Positions 19,008-31,322 of a stretch of 64,000 nt of DNA are shown one piece after another (within the stretch, counting starts at the first letter, position 1; each line of letters begins with the position of its first letter). This stretch comes from Marsupella aquatica (lineage: Eukaryota; Marchantiophyta). The notes below the pieces were generated by a model. The model saw only the letters and a list, made by a program, of their open reading frames with translations. It searched no databases and had not been told where the DNA came from. The stretch covers positions 5,084,001 through 5,148,000 of the forward strand of contig OZ316893.1 of NCBI GenBank assembly GCA_973895155.1, in the 5' to 3' direction. Position numbers and translations under genes: made by a program.

Positions 19008-20147
19008 ATGCTTGGGAGGTGATGTGTGTTCGTGACGGGATTTCATGACGGTTTTTCCAGCGTTGAGTGTCGGTGGATTTCCCAGAGTTCCGTCGCATGG
19101 AACTTTGAGTTTATTGGCTCAACGGATAGATCAGGGCAAGAGCTTTCTAACGGTGTGAAGAAATCGCTGAACGGAGCTCGTGGTGTAGAGAGATCTAAGT
19201 TTTTGTCGTTCTGGATTTTGTGAAGAAAGTTGGCAATCGACTCGGAGGGAGAAGCGTCAAGTGTTTTGACTCAACGGAGAGATTGAGGCAAGACGATTGT
19301 TTTGAGTCCGGGATTGGCTCTTTGATGCAAAGAGGAAGGCTAAGCAAAAATCAATTATCTTGTTGGACTTGGTGACGGCACCAAGTGCAATTGATCAACA
19401 TTCGTTGTTGACAAGGTACCATTTTTTTCTCTTTGAAAAACTGATTCGAAATTGGCTATGGCAATTGAGAGAAATCTGTCATCTTTACCAATTTTTTTCT
19501 CTCTCGTTCTTTCCTCGTTTTGGGTGCTTCTTATATCGATCTTCATCGCCTCGGAGTCTAGTTTCCAAATCTGAAATCGGATCTTGATTTGGTCAAAACC
19601 CGAGTGAGATATCTTGCGTTTGGTGTCGAGGGGTACATTCTGCCGTGTGTATTTTCAGCGCGCGCAACCAGATTTCGACGACGAAGGGTGGTAGGGGGTT
19701 TTGGGGGTTCGAGGACACATGTCAGCCCCTCGATTGTTCTTCCAAAATTCCCACAGGGCCTGTACAAGGGTCATAGAATATTCCAAAAAACCAGAGAGCT
19801 ATTTTTTGACCGTCCGACAAAGATTTCATCCGCCGAACGGTAACTTTTTTGGTTATTTTTCGGCGAGGTCGTAGCCATTGAAGTTGGCAACGCAACGCAC
19901 CGATCACATCGCAATTCCGACAATGGGTTGTACTTGGTATTTCGGTTATTCCCTGAGGTGGTCAAAACGGGGGAGTTTCCCAAGGTTTTACCCACCTCGA
20001 CCGAAATTTGAATAACTTTTCCGTCAAATTTTGATTTTGATTTCGGTTTTCAGTATTGGACTCCTAGCTTTGTGGGCTACGCGGCGGTGTTTAGTTTCGA
20101 GTTTTTTGAGAAGTTGTGAAAAACAACATTTTTTGTGATTTTCTCAT
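19008..20147 (+). other. Copia leader
   Basis: A 1.1-kb untranslated leader between the primer site and gag. No convincing coding sequence. Confidence 0.7.
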
Positions 20148-21188
20148 ATGAGTGATTCGGAGGAGTTTTTTGAAGACGTGGAACTTGAAGCACGAGGATC
20201 ACCGCGGAGGTTTCAGGGGCAGAGAGAGGAGCAGGAGGAAGAGCACGTGACACCGATACCATCACCGGTGCGGCGTGTGGTGGAGGAAGCAGTACTACTA
20301 CCGGAGCTCACGGTAGTGCCAAAGAAGAAGATGAGGACTTTCAAGCTTGGGGGACCCAAGTATGAAGTGACAAAATATGATGGGCGCTCTGACTACTTGC
20401 TATGGGAGAAGCAAGTGAAGGGAGTGCTCTATGCGTCAGGGATGGGCCAACTGCTGAGCCCTCGTGAAGACGATGTTGATGAGAAACAATGGGACCGCAT
20501 GCAGGAGCAGGGAGTGTGGTGTGTTACACTCTATCTCATGCCTCCCATCATCAAGCAGTTGGGTGCACATAAGGATTGCATGTCCTTGTTTGCGGAATTG
20601 CAGAGCAAGTATCACCGCAAGGAGTTGTCGAACCGGCTCTACACTTCCTACAAACTGATGAGTTTCAGGATGAAGGAATCCGGTACGAAGTTGCAAGACC
20701 ATGTCGATGCTTTCAACGACATGGTCGTTGACTTGGAAAACCTTGGGGAGACTTTGAATGATGAGACGAAGGCTCTGCAGCTTCTTAGTTCATTGCCTCC
20801 ATCTTACCAGTCCCTATCACGAGTGTTGTTGCATCGTGATAGGGATACCATTTCATACAATGACGTGGTAAGTTCTCTGCTTAGTGATGATCTTCAGCAG
20901 AAGATGCACATCACGTCACAGCCTTCATCATCTGGTGCTGCCCTCAATGTTAACCGTGGGAGGAGTATGCAGCGACCAACTAGGGACCGTAGAACCCAAT
21001 TTAGATCTAAATCCAGATCTAAGTCCAAGGGTAAATCCCCTCAGAGGAGGCAGGTGACATGTTGGAAGTGCAACCAAGTTGGACACTTCAAGCGAGACTG
21101 TAAGGGAAAGGCAGCGGAAACTTCATCGGCAAATATGGCTAGGGCTGATGAAGAAGTTGATTTACTCAATGATGAGTATGTTTTATGA
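20148..21188 (+). CDS. Copia gag
   Basis: 346 codons from ATG (MSDSEEFFEDVELEARGS). The N-terminus is acidic. The UBN2/gag-polypeptide core has YDGRSDYLLWEKQVKGVLYA near residue 77, a LYTSYKLMSFRMKESGTKLQ segment, and LLSSLPPSYQSLSRVLL. A basic serine/arginine stretch and one CCHC knuckle, CWKCNQVGHFKRDC (about 305-318), end the domain. The TGA at 21186-21188 separates it from the in-frame pol; plant copia elements normally encode one polyprotein, so this is probably a mutation, although a stop-codon bypass is possible. Confidence 0.85.
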   Translation: MSDSEEFFEDVELEARGSPRRFQGQREEQEEEHVTPIPSPVRRVVEEAVLLPELTVVPKKKMRTFKLGGPKYEVTKYDGRSDYLLWEKQVKGVLYASGMGQLLSPREDDVDEKQWDRMQEQGVWCVTLYLMPPIIKQLGAHKDCMSLFAELQSKYHRKELSNRLYTSYKLMSFRMKESGTKLQDHVDAFNDMVVDLENLGETLNDETKALQLLSSLPPSYQSLSRVLLHRDRDTISYNDVVSSLLSDDLQQKMHITSQPSSSGAALNVNRGRSMQRPTRDRRTQFRSKSRSKSKGKSPQRRQVTCWKCNQVGHFKRDCKGKAAETSSANMARADEEVDLLNDEYVL

Positions 21189-24100
21189 AGCCGGGAGTAT
21201 GCCCTGTGCACGTCATCTAGGAGAGCAGATGATGTGTGGATTCTTGATTGTGCTTGCTCTTTTCATATTTGTTACATTCGTGAGTTTTTCAGTTCTTACT
21301 CTATTTCAAACGGTTCAGTTCTGATGGGAAATGATCACTCCTGTCAAATTGAGGGAATTGGGTCTGTGAAGATTCAAATGTTTGATGGCGCTGTGCGCAC
21401 AGTGTCCGGAGTCAGGTATGTACCTGGCATGCGTAAGAATCTGATTTCACTCGGTGTGTTAGATTCAAATGTTCATCAATGGAGCGTTATTGATGGTGAA
21501 CTTCAAGTCAGGTCGGGAGAGACAGTGATTTTGAAAGGGAGTAGACAAAAGAATTTGTATGTGTTACAGGGCAATACTGTATGTGGAGAGGCCAATGTAA
21601 CCAAGTCTCACGAGGAGATGACTCAACTGTGGCATTCACGGCTAGGCCATATGAGTGAGAAGGGTTTGGCTATCTTACGGAAGAATGGACTCATTTCTGA
21701 TTTGCAATCTTGTAAATTAGAGTTTTGTGAGCATTGCATTCTTGGAAAGTAGCATCGTCGTGCTTTTGGTGTTGGAACTCATCGTTCCAAAGCGGTTCTT
21801 GAGTACATACATAGTGACGTGTGGGGTCCATCCCCGACTCCCTCACACTTTGGAAAGTTGTACTATGTATCATTTATTGATGATTACTCAAGATTTGTGT
21901 GGATTTATTTCATGACGCATAAGTCTGATGTCTTGTCCATTTTTAAGAAGTGGAAGGCCAGGTGGAGAATCAGACTGGAAACACGATCAAGTGTTTGGAT
22001 ACAAGGGTGAAGAGTCTGAGGTCAGACAACGGCGAGGAGTACACTTCAATGGAATTTGAAGAGTACTGTTCAGAACAGGGGATAACTCGCCATCTCACCA
22101 CAGTTTATACTCCGCAGCAGAATGGTGTCGTTGAGAGGCTCAATCAGACACTGTTGGAGCGGTCACGGAGTATGTTGAGCCAATCAGGTTTACCACAAGA
22201 ATTTTGGGCAAAAGCTGTCAATACCGCAGCTTATTTGGTAAATTTTTCTCCTTCTAGAGCTATCAATTTCAAAACGCCGTTTGAGATGCGCTATAAGCGG
22301 CAAGCAGACTATCATGGCTTGGTAGTTTTTGGAAGTGATGCATATGCTCTCACACCGAAGCAGAATAGGACCAAGTTGGATCCTACCTCCAGGAAATATG
22401 TTTTTCTTGGGTACCAGAGTGGTGTGAAAGCCTATAGGCTATGGGATCCTATTGCCTGTAAGCTCGTTGTCAGTAGGGATGTTTCCTTCAATGAATCCAG
22501 ATTATTGAAGGAGGGGGAGAATACTCAGGTCTCCCGTACTGACAAAGGAAAATCTCCTATCCCGGATCTCGTTGAGGGGGAGATTGGTTATGAGGTGCAT
22601 GACCGGAGAGAAGGAGTTGCTCCAATTATGGAGCTGGTTCCTGTGCCAGAGGAACCAGAGGAGTTTGTTGATGCTGGTGAGCAGCAAGTGGATGCTGTTG
22701 AGCTTCAAATTGTACCAGCACACGCAGATCAACCGGAGTCATCGGCTAGAAGAACATCTGGTCGCACTGTACGCGCTCCACCAAGGTATGGACAGTGGGT
22801 TGATTCATCTCAACTGCAAGAGGATGATTTTACAGCTGATGATGAGGGTGATGTGTTAATTTTGGAAGAAGGGGAACCTTCTTCATTTCATGAGGCAAGT
22901 GCTTCAAAGGAGAAGCAGAAGTGGACTGCAGCAATGCAAACGGAGATGCAGTCACTAAAGGACAACAAAACTTGGGAGCTTGTTAAGCTGCCTAAGGGTC
23001 AGCAAGTGGTGGACAGCAAGTGGATTTACAAGCTGAAGGATAATTCCATAGGAGGTGGATCGAAGGTCTACAAGGCTAGATTGGTAGCAAAGGGATTCAC
23101 ACAAGAGAAAGGTGTGGATTACAATGAGGTCTTCTCACCAGTTGCTAAGTACTCTACAATACGACTATTGTGTGTACTTGTTGTAATGTTTGGTCTGCTG
23201 CTAGATCAGATGGATGTTGTCACAGCTTTCCTCTATGGCACATTGGAAGAGGTGATCTTCATGAGACAACCGCTAGGTTTTGTGAAGAGAGGACAGGAGG
23301 AATTGGTTTGCAGATTGCTGAAATCCTTGTATGGGTTGAAGCAGTCACCAAGACAGTGGAACAAGCGGTTTGACGATTGGATTCGGTCACAAGGTTTTCA
23401 CAAAAGTGTATTTGACCCTTGTGTGTATTTGAAACTGGTGAAGAATGTTGTCTTTGGGTTCATTGTTTTAGTACTTTATGTGGATGATATGCTAATTGCA
23501 GCCAAGGATAGGTCTGAGATTGTTAAGCTCAAGGCACTGCTTAGTGCAGAGTTTAAGAAGAAGGACTTAGGGCCAGCTAAGAGGATTTTGGGTATGGAGA
23601 TCACTAGGGACTTGGAGGCTGGCAAGCTATGGTTGACGCAGAGCAGTTATGCGAGGAAGGTAATTGCAAGGTTCAACATGGAGAATAGCAAGCCAGTAAG
23701 TACCCCGTTGGCTCCACACTTCAAGTTATCATCAGCGTTCTGTCCTACGGATGACACAGAGAAGGGGTTGATGTCAAAGGTTCCGTATGACAAGGCAGTG
23801 GGGAGTCTCATGTATTTGATGACTTGCACTAGACCTGATCTTGCCATGGCTATGGGCAAGGTGAGCAGGTACATGTCGAATCCAGGGAAGGTACACTGGG
23901 AAGTAGTGAAGTGGATGATTAAGTACTTGAAGGGTACCGTGGATCATGGTCTTTTATTTGATGTGAATGCAAAGAATGCTAGATCATTGATTGGCTATGT
24001 AGATTCTGACTATGGACAAGATTTGGACCGAAGGAGATCAACAACAGGATACGTGTTCACACTTGGCGGTGGATGCATAAGTTGGAGGTCTACTTTGCAG

Positions 24101-24460
24101 AAGTGTATTGCTCAGTCTACTACAGAAGCGGAGTATGTTGCAGCTGCGGAAGCAGCAAAGGAAGCGATTTGGTTGGATAGACTTATCACTGAAATGGGAT
24201 TGCCACAGGGGAATGTGAAGCTCCATTGTGATAGTCAAAGTGCGCTCCACCTTGCTGTGAACCAGGTGATGGACAGCAGAGTGAAGCACATTGACGTCAG
24301 GTACCATTTTATCAGGCAGGCTGTGTCTGATAATTTGTTTGAGCTAGTCAAGATTGATGGTAAACTCAACCCGGCTGACGCATTTACCAAAGTGATTCCT
24401 TTGGAGAGTTTCTCTAGACACCGTGATGTATTGCAGGTTTTGCAATTGCATCACAAGTAG
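21189..24460 (+). pseudogene. Copia pol (protease, integrase, RT, RNase H), broken in the first third
   Basis: In frame with gag: WILDCACSFH stands where the protease D-S/T-G-A/C-S should be, so the catalytic D-S-G is lost. The integrase zinc region follows (LWHSRLGHMS, FCEHCILGK) with TAG at 21750-21752, then IHSDVWGPSP and SFIDDYSRFVWIYF, then a 1-nt shift near 21960. From 21950 to 24460 one 836-codon frame carries the remaining integrase (SLRSDNGEEY, QQNGVVERLNQTL), RT (KWIYKLKDN, ARLVAKGFTQEKGVDYNEVF, YVDDMLIA near 23480) and RNase H (GYVDSDYGQDLDRRRSTTGY, STTEAEYVA, LHCDSQSALHLA, RVKHIDVRYHFI). RT and RNase H look intact. Confidence 0.9.
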
Positions 24461-24638
24461 AGTTTTCTTAAACATTCATTGTAATTACTGATATATGCTC
24501 TTCCTCATTCCTATGTATTAGGCTACGGCTTAGTTCTGGTTTGCTCTAGTTAGAAAGGGAAACTGGTTTGGTTTCTGTCCAGAACTTCCCGCTGAGGGAT
24601 CATATACATTGGCAGTATTACTCTCCCCTAGACCAGAG

Positions 24639-24651
24639 TCAAGGGGAAGAT
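24639..24651 (+). other. Copia polypurine tract
   Basis: CAAGGGGAAGATT directly before the 3' LTR, the expected plus-strand primer. Confidence 0.85.
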
Positions 24652-25036
24652 TGTTGGGTATTTACTCTTACGTCTAGGTTAGGTATGACGTGGTTGGTAC
24701 AACAACGTGGGTTGGTACAACTACGTGGTTAGGTACAACTACGTGATTAGGTACAACTATGTGGTTAGGTACAACTAAGTTGCACACTATATCATAAGAG
24801 GCATGTGTGCTTGGAGAGGTAGAACCAAGGCTCATTGTTATGGAGCCACTTGAGAGATAGGGAGAGCTTACACTGTGGAGACTCGGTATAGCCGACGGGC
24901 TTAGAGTTCAGTAAAGCTCTCTTGTGTGTTCCCGTGGACGTAGCCTCAAGGAGGTGAACCACGTATCTCTTGTGTCAACTATTGTGCGTTGGATGGTTCA
25001 TGGGCTTGCCGTTGCGATCGTCATCTATGCTCAACA
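24652..25036 (+). repeat. 3' LTR (385 bp)
   Basis: Matches the 5' LTR except for two fewer 36-bp units and about four base differences near its end (GTCGAC/GTCAAC, CAGGG/CATGG, GCAATC/GCGATC, GTCGTC/GTCATC). Confidence 0.95.
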
Positions 25037-25041
25037 TTTCT

Positions 25042-25085
25042 CACCTCAACATTTTTATTCACCTCGACATCTATTGTGCAACAAA
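25042..25085. repeat. Right-hand remainder of the CTCACCTCAACAT minisatellite
   Basis: CACCTCAACATTTTTATTCACCTCGACATCT continues the array interrupted by the copia element. Confidence 0.7.
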
Positions 25086-28000
25086 CAGGCATGGGGCTAG
25101 TTAGTAACATAACAATGTCCATTCTTTTGTAAAAGTGCTCAGCTGTTTGGGTGTCAAGAAGGCCAAGTTTTCTGGTGACTGTCAAGAAGGTCAAGTGGAG
25201 TTGGTTGGTTGGTTAGTTGGATGGATCCACTTGACCATCCAAGTCCAGTACCAACTGCATGAAAATTGGAGCTACTAGACCAAAATTTAATAAACTAAGG
25301 AGATGTGAACTAGACAAACTTTGGCCCTATCTTATCTAATTTCTGCTGTACTGGTTCCAAAGCATGATTTTCCCTTGACTAGACTGGGAAGGACCTACAC
25401 AAATGCAAACCCTGGCTAGTGAGGTGGCCAATGATAAGCCTTGCTAATTAGTCGTAGAGTATTGGTAGCTTCTCCTTGAGTTGTTCTTGTTCTCACTGGC
25501 TTTCTGTCTCCACCTTTTGTTGCTTCATTTCATATACCTTTGTGCCCAGTTTTTTTTGTGTCAGTTGTAACTTTTTGACTGAACGAAGTCTTTGAGATGG
25601 AGTCATGCGTTAGGAGGGGAGCTTTACAAGATGACCAGACACCAATTAAATGACAGGTCAATCCAAAGATTTTATCTTTAGATTTCATCACAACCTTACA
25701 TATCAAGTGACCTTCCAGTCACGTTCGAATCAATTGGCTTTACATGAACTTGAGAGGTCACTTGTACAAGAACCCTCCCAGCCTTATATGGACTAGAGTG
25801 AGCCAGAAGTATAGATCATTATTTGAGATGGTAGTTTGAAAAGACCTCTCACTCTCTTCTCCTTTTGTCTGTAGAAAACACATTACCTGATCACTTTTTT
25901 CTGATCACTTTTTTCTGGTCAGAAGGCCCTCTTAATGGACCTGCAGAATAGGTAGAGCAAAACACAAATTTCCTCACATTTTTGGTCACCTCTTTCTTGT
26001 ATACCCCAGAGTCCATAAGGCTTATGTGGACCATAAAGGCCTGTCTTCTAAAGTTCCAGTATGGCACTGAATCTGAAAGGTACATTGGAAAGTAGCCCGG
26101 CGTCGAAAGAGCCTGGAGTAATTGAGTATGGTATATTGGAGTACAGTACGTAAAGTTAACGGGTACAATACATGAATTCAGAGGTGCTGGACTCTCAGTA
26201 CAGTAAGAAAAGTCTACCATATCCCCGTTGGCATAGGTCCTCGTGCTGAATATTCACCTTGTTTTTATCCCAGTAAATCAGGAAAGGTCAAAATATTATT
26301 CTCCATTTTTGGTTTTCCTATGGTTAAATTTCAAGTAATGCATGCATTGGAATATTAGGAAAATTTTATATCCCAAAAAATCCATGCATACATTGGAAAG
26401 TCATACCCAAGAAGCACTTTTCCTCTGTAATATAATTCATACAGTTCATGTGAACATTCAGTTTGCAAGGTTAGGTCCATCCAGTCTGCAAGGTTCATGC
26501 GAGTGGTCCATCCGAGCATCCTTTTCAAAATATTCTGTCAATTATGTCCAAATTTTGAATAATTATTTACTAAAAACCCTGCACCACGGTGGTTGCAAGA
26601 TTCATGGCCTCATGGGAGTGTTACATCCAAGCATCACTTTCCAATATTTTGTCACTGAAGTCCAAAATTTTAATAATAATATAGTTCGGTACTATACTAT
26701 AGTGGGCCGTCCCTTGCAGGTGACCAGGGGCGGAAGAACAGGACACGATACGCACTAAGTATCAGAGCAGTATATATTTATTTGCTTTGAAGGCTCCAGC
26801 AGCCAAGTCAAGCCTGAGGGGAGACTAGAGCAGGAAAGTGTATGGTGAGCTGCGCAGTGGGCTGGGAAAGGATGATGCCGGTGCATGGGAGATACGGCGA
26901 TCGACCAGGAGCATTATATGGGGAGTTGCTGCTGACGATCTCATCAGCAATTTAATCAGGCTAGTAGGTGTAGGCCAGGATCAAAGGCAGTGGTCGGATT
27001 GGAGGGAGTTGGGAGTATCAGCCCCAGAGAGCCCGAGAGAGAGAGAGAACGAGACACGGCCAGATCTAAGTAAGGTAGATTCAGTTTCCTCAGTCAGTGT
27101 ATGAGTTGCAGCGAGGAGTAGAACGATCGTGAGTATCAGTGAGAATCTGATCGATTGACAGTGTGTGGGAAAGGACACGTTGCGCATGTTGACGGAAAGC
27201 AAAGAGGGCACTCATGCCATCCAGCAAAAGCACTTGAAAGACAGCACGTTGGGAATTGAATTGCGGCTAGTCTGGCCTGGAATCCGCAGAATTTCCGTCT
27301 GGCTCGATCGATCGAGGATTCATGTACTAATTAAGTTTGTGATTGCCAATTTGTTGAGTACCAGTTTGGCGTGCACAGTTGGGTCCCGCAATTTTGTAGA
27401 TGAGGGCCAAGGTTAGACGTGGCGCAGTCGCTGTAACTATCTCACTGCCCATTCAAACAAATTCTAGGGGTCTAATTATGGCGCCTTCTCTCAACTCAAG
27501 GTGTGTATTTCAGCATATCTCTTGAATTGAATGACCTTCTCTCTGAGATCAGCGATCCTTTGGACAGTGAGTGTGGAGATGGGAACTATTATTGAAGTCA
27601 GTTAGATAGAATTCTGTAAAGGTACGATGGGTGCATAGCTATCTGCATATTCTGAAAAGTAGAGGAAGGACGCTCAGTAGAATAAAGAGAGGAATCCCAC
27701 AACGTACGTCTACATTCTTAGCCTGAGTGGGTTATTGTCTTTTGTTTTCTCGCTCATACCGTCTGCTATAATGGATTGCTTGATAGCGGAAACTGAAAAA
27801 TTACAGGACTATCACTTCACAATGTCAGAGAAGTTGGATCAAAGAGGCCCGGTTCAGTTTAACAGAAATATAGTGTACGAAATTAACGAGATGGAAGTGT
27901 ACACACATTTGTCTACTGCCTACTAGGAAATTCAACCCCTGGGGCTCTAGTTGGACTCCAAACAGAGACCATAGTACTGTTTTGGTTACTAGGAAGCAGC

Positions 28001-29283
28001 ACAAATCTAATGTGATTGACGTGCGATGACATTGTAGGTTGTGAATGGAGCTCATCGATGATCCACCATCACCTTCAAACGGTGCCCCACAAAGCCACAG
28101 TGCTCACACTGAGCAGGAACACAAAGAAAAGAAATTCCTCAAGCAGACACCGACGAAGCGCCGTGCTTCCTCACTGTTCCTTCCGGATACATCCTCGTCG
28201 ACTTGCAAACACGTAAAAAGGTGAGCCTTCTCGTCCCTTCCTTCATTTCCTTGGAACCAATTGTGGAAATTACAATTATTGTTACCAATGGAAGAAACTT
28301 CAGAGGGTGGCTGGAGATTATAACTAGTTCTTCCCATGTTTTCTCATTCCTAAGGAATTATGCGAAGTTTAGAGGGGTTTGCTTACATTCGTTTGAATCA
28401 ATTTTGACGCTACTAGCAGTAGAATGATGCACAACGTTTAGAGTGCGTTAGCCGACAGCATTTCAACCAGAGCTCTAGACCTTCAACTGCCGGTGGAGCA
28501 CATTCAAACACGTGTATTATCATCCGACCCTAATCTAGTGAAAATGCTTATGCAGCCAATTAAGTTGCCACTAAAGTCAGTACCCCACTCTTCCTCGAAG
28601 TACATGCATTCACACTCCAGTGGCATGTAGTCACTCGTTCGCTTGTGCTTGTTCTAGCTGGTCACCTGGAATTTCGTAGAGTTTGCTGGAGGATGTAAAA
28701 TCAGTAGTTGTATCGTTACGGTCAATGTCAACAGACAGACCTCTGGTGAAAAGTAAGGGTGTGGACTTTGGTCTGTTGGATGACTCTCCTCGGTTGATTC
28801 CGCTGGCAGTCTCTGGAGATCGTCAGCATTGCAAAGTTGGAAGCTAGTGGGAAGTATTATAATGACATTTCTGAGTTGAAAGCAACTACAGTAGTACTGG
28901 CTAAGTATGAATCCAAGACTTTCCTATTTGAGAGTCCGTACCATTATCACCTTCCTTTGCTCCTGAGTATCCGACCTTCTCGGGTAACTCAATCATTGTA
29001 ACACACCTGTTGACCATATTCCCGTTCGACTTGTGCGCAAGTCCAGTCTACTACTAAGTGTTACACTTTTTTGTGTTGAGGCTGGAAACAGTACCAAAAC
29101 GACGAACCGTGTTTTGAGCCACTAGCTAATCACGTATTCAAGTGATGCAGTTCGTGTCGATGAACTGTCACTTACAGGTCGGACGGATTTGAAGACATGA
29201 GGGAGCTGACTCACGAAAGACGGGTGTTACTACATTTTCGGATTGTCTCTCATAGTCTTTCATGATTTGTGGTTCTTGACCAG
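25086..29283. other. Unrecognised intergenic DNA
   Basis: Several frames of 60-138 codons exist (for example 26342-26758 plus, 25891-26220 minus), but none resembles a protein I know. A GA-rich patch is at 27027-27057. The promoter and first exon of the dehydrogenase gene should lie near the right end, perhaps in 28900-29280. Confidence 0.4.
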
Positions 29284-31322
29284 GTTATGGTGGTCGAAGG
29301 ACACCGTAGCGGTGGTGACAGGAGGAAACAAGGGCCTTGGACTGGAGATTGTCCGGCAGCTTGCAAAGGAGGGGCTCAAAGTTGTGTTGACGGCGCGGGA
29401 CGCGGAGAAAGGACAGAATGCAATCAATACATTGAAAGGCGAAGGGCTCGAGTCAATTGTTTTTCATCAGCTGGATGTCACCAGCTCGCCATCCGTGGAA
29501 GCTTTCGCAGACTGGTTGCGGAAGGAGTTTGGAGGGCTTGACATCCTGGTATGCATTTACGTCTCCCAGTTTTGTAAATGACCGTTTAGAAATTTTTCAG
29601 GTGTTTCAATTGAACCAAAATCAACTACATCACATTGCACTCGAGATCTGTATCAATAGACATGGAGATTGTTCGCAACACTTAACTGCGGCCAAGCTTT
29701 GGTTTTGGGGGAAGGTGGTAGTGGAGGTGGAGGGGACGGGTTTTTGTGTAAGGTAAATTGGGCAGGTCTTGCAGATCGATCTACCGTGCCCATAAGAGTG
29801 GTCGCCTAAAGCTCCATTTTTCGCTGCGTCATATACGATTTGAAATGTCTCTAGCCCTACATCAGGAGTTCTGCAGATCTCAACAGCCATAGTACAGATG
29901 AAAGTGCTCTCACTCATGTGCTTCATGCAAGTGGAGCAAGTACTCCGGAATCTGGTGAGAGAAGATATATAAAAGCCAAAATCTTCAGAAAATATTCGGA
30001 TTTGCTTGCTTTGAACGAACTCTATTGTCAAATCAATCGATCGTGATTGCGAGGACGAGGAGAAGGGCAGAAAAGATGACACCAGTGCGCGAACACTATA
30101 TATTTTCTTGATGCGATATAATTCATTGTGCGGGGACGTAGCTGAAGTTTCCTGGGTTGGAATCATGAACGATACATTATTTCAAACTCAGCCGCCCGGA
30201 TCGATAACATTTTCTCATTCATGAATATGAAACCTCTGCAGGTAAATAATGCTGGAGTACAATATTATTCGGAGACTCATGAAGACGCGGTTCAGACATT
30301 GGAAACGAATTATTACGGCGTGAAGAGAGTCATCAACGCTTTACTTCCTTTGATGAAACAATTATGGGCTGGGGCAAGAATCATCAACGTCAGCTCCAAG
30401 GCAGCCTCGCTAGAGGTAACGGAGTGTATTATGATTCAACATTTTCAATTGGTCTTTCATTGTCCACCGTCAGACAGTGATATGGAAGGTCGAGAAAATT
30501 AACTCATTTTCTATTATGGATTGTGGAATTCTGAAAAGTGCTTTTGATTAGTTATTAAGCAAAGGTTGACAGTGATGAGGTCAATGAACATTACTGATGT
30601 TGTCTTTCTCTGAGCTCCGGAGTGTCCTGAGCCTTCTCAGGGTTTGTCTTGTTTAATTCTTTTGCATCGTAAACTCCGAGAAGTTTCTGTAGGGTCCCTA
30701 AAGCCCAGTGTTCGCGTGGAATTTTAAGACGAAGAGTAGTTTGTTAAAAGCATCGAAGTGTTTTCATGAGAAGGACAGAATGATGTCGACTCTAGGCTCG
30801 AGTTCCGTCAATTAACACTCCCTTGACCTCGATCTCTTCCAGAATTTCAACAGCTGTTTGAAAGACAAACTCGGTAACGTTGACTGCCTCAGTGAAGCCA
30901 TGGTGGACGATCTAGCCACCAAGTATCTCGAAGAAGTGAAGGCTGGGAAATGGAGGGATGTGAAGAAGGGGGAGTGTGCAATGAACAACTATCAATTATA
31001 CTGTGAATCTAAGCTGCTCTTGAACACTTATACTCAAATCTTGGCAAGGTCGCTTGCATTCAAGCAGCCTCAATGTCATAAAATCTTTGTTAACGCCATC
31101 TGTCCGGGCTCTTTCCAAACTGATATGGGTGGACCTGTAGTTAGGAAAGACAAAGAAGCCGGACAGAATATCATGCAAGATGTATTCAGGGGATGCACAA
31201 TTCAGTCTCGAGAGGACGGAGCTGATACTGCGGTGTGGCTTGCCTTGCTACCCAGGGCAAACCTTGGAAAGTGCTATCCCAATGGAAGATTTTTTTCTGA
31301 GCAGAAGGATATCGCTTTTTGA
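29284..31322 (+). CDS. Short-chain dehydrogenase/reductase, neomenthol/salutaridine reductase-like
   Basis: Three exons are clear: 29284-29548 (acceptor TTGACCAG), 30242-30415 and 30843-31322, joined in phase 0 by GT-AG introns of 693 and 427 bp. The protein is a classical NADPH-dependent SDR of the plant carbonyl reductase/(+)-neomenthol dehydrogenase group: WWSKDTVAVVTGGNKGLG (T-G-x3-G-x-G), VVLTARD, LDILVNNAGVQYYSE, NVSSKAASLE (catalytic Ser region), then NNYQLYCESKLLLN with Y-x3-K, and VNAICPGSFQTDMGG. The insert between NVSS and YxxxK (KDKLGNVDCLSEAMVDDLAT) is typical of this group. It would reduce or oxidise a small carbonyl compound in the cytosol; the substrate cannot be told. No in-frame ATG precedes exon 29284, so a short first exon upstream is missing from this annotation. 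Otherwise intact, about 306 residues visible. Confidence 0.85.

Larger units (their letters stand above)
18537..25036 (+). mobile_element. Ty1/copia LTR retrotransposon, complete but internally broken
   Basis: A 6.5-kb element with LTRs of 457 and 385 bp bounded by TGTTG...CAACA, a primer-binding site, gag, protease, integrase, RT and RNase H in copia order, a polypurine tract and a 5-bp duplication. Outside the LTR tandem repeat the LTRs differ at about four of 385 positions (near the 3' end), so the insertion is young. Internal damage: TGA at 21186-21188, TAG at 21750-21752, a frameshift near 21960 and an altered protease active site. It could move only with help from other copies. Confidence 0.95.

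Noticed and set aside
25722-25732. GTTCGAATC as a tRNA T-loop
   Set aside because: The flanks do not form a T-stem or acceptor stem.
26757-26769. AGTATCAGAGCAG as a second retrotransposon primer-binding site
   Set aside because: No LTR end (TG...CA) precedes it and no gag/pol remains follow.
29197-29223. ATGAGGGAGCTGACTCACGA... as first exon of the dehydrogenase
   Set aside because: Tempting, but the available GT donor leaves it one base out of phase with the exon at 29284.
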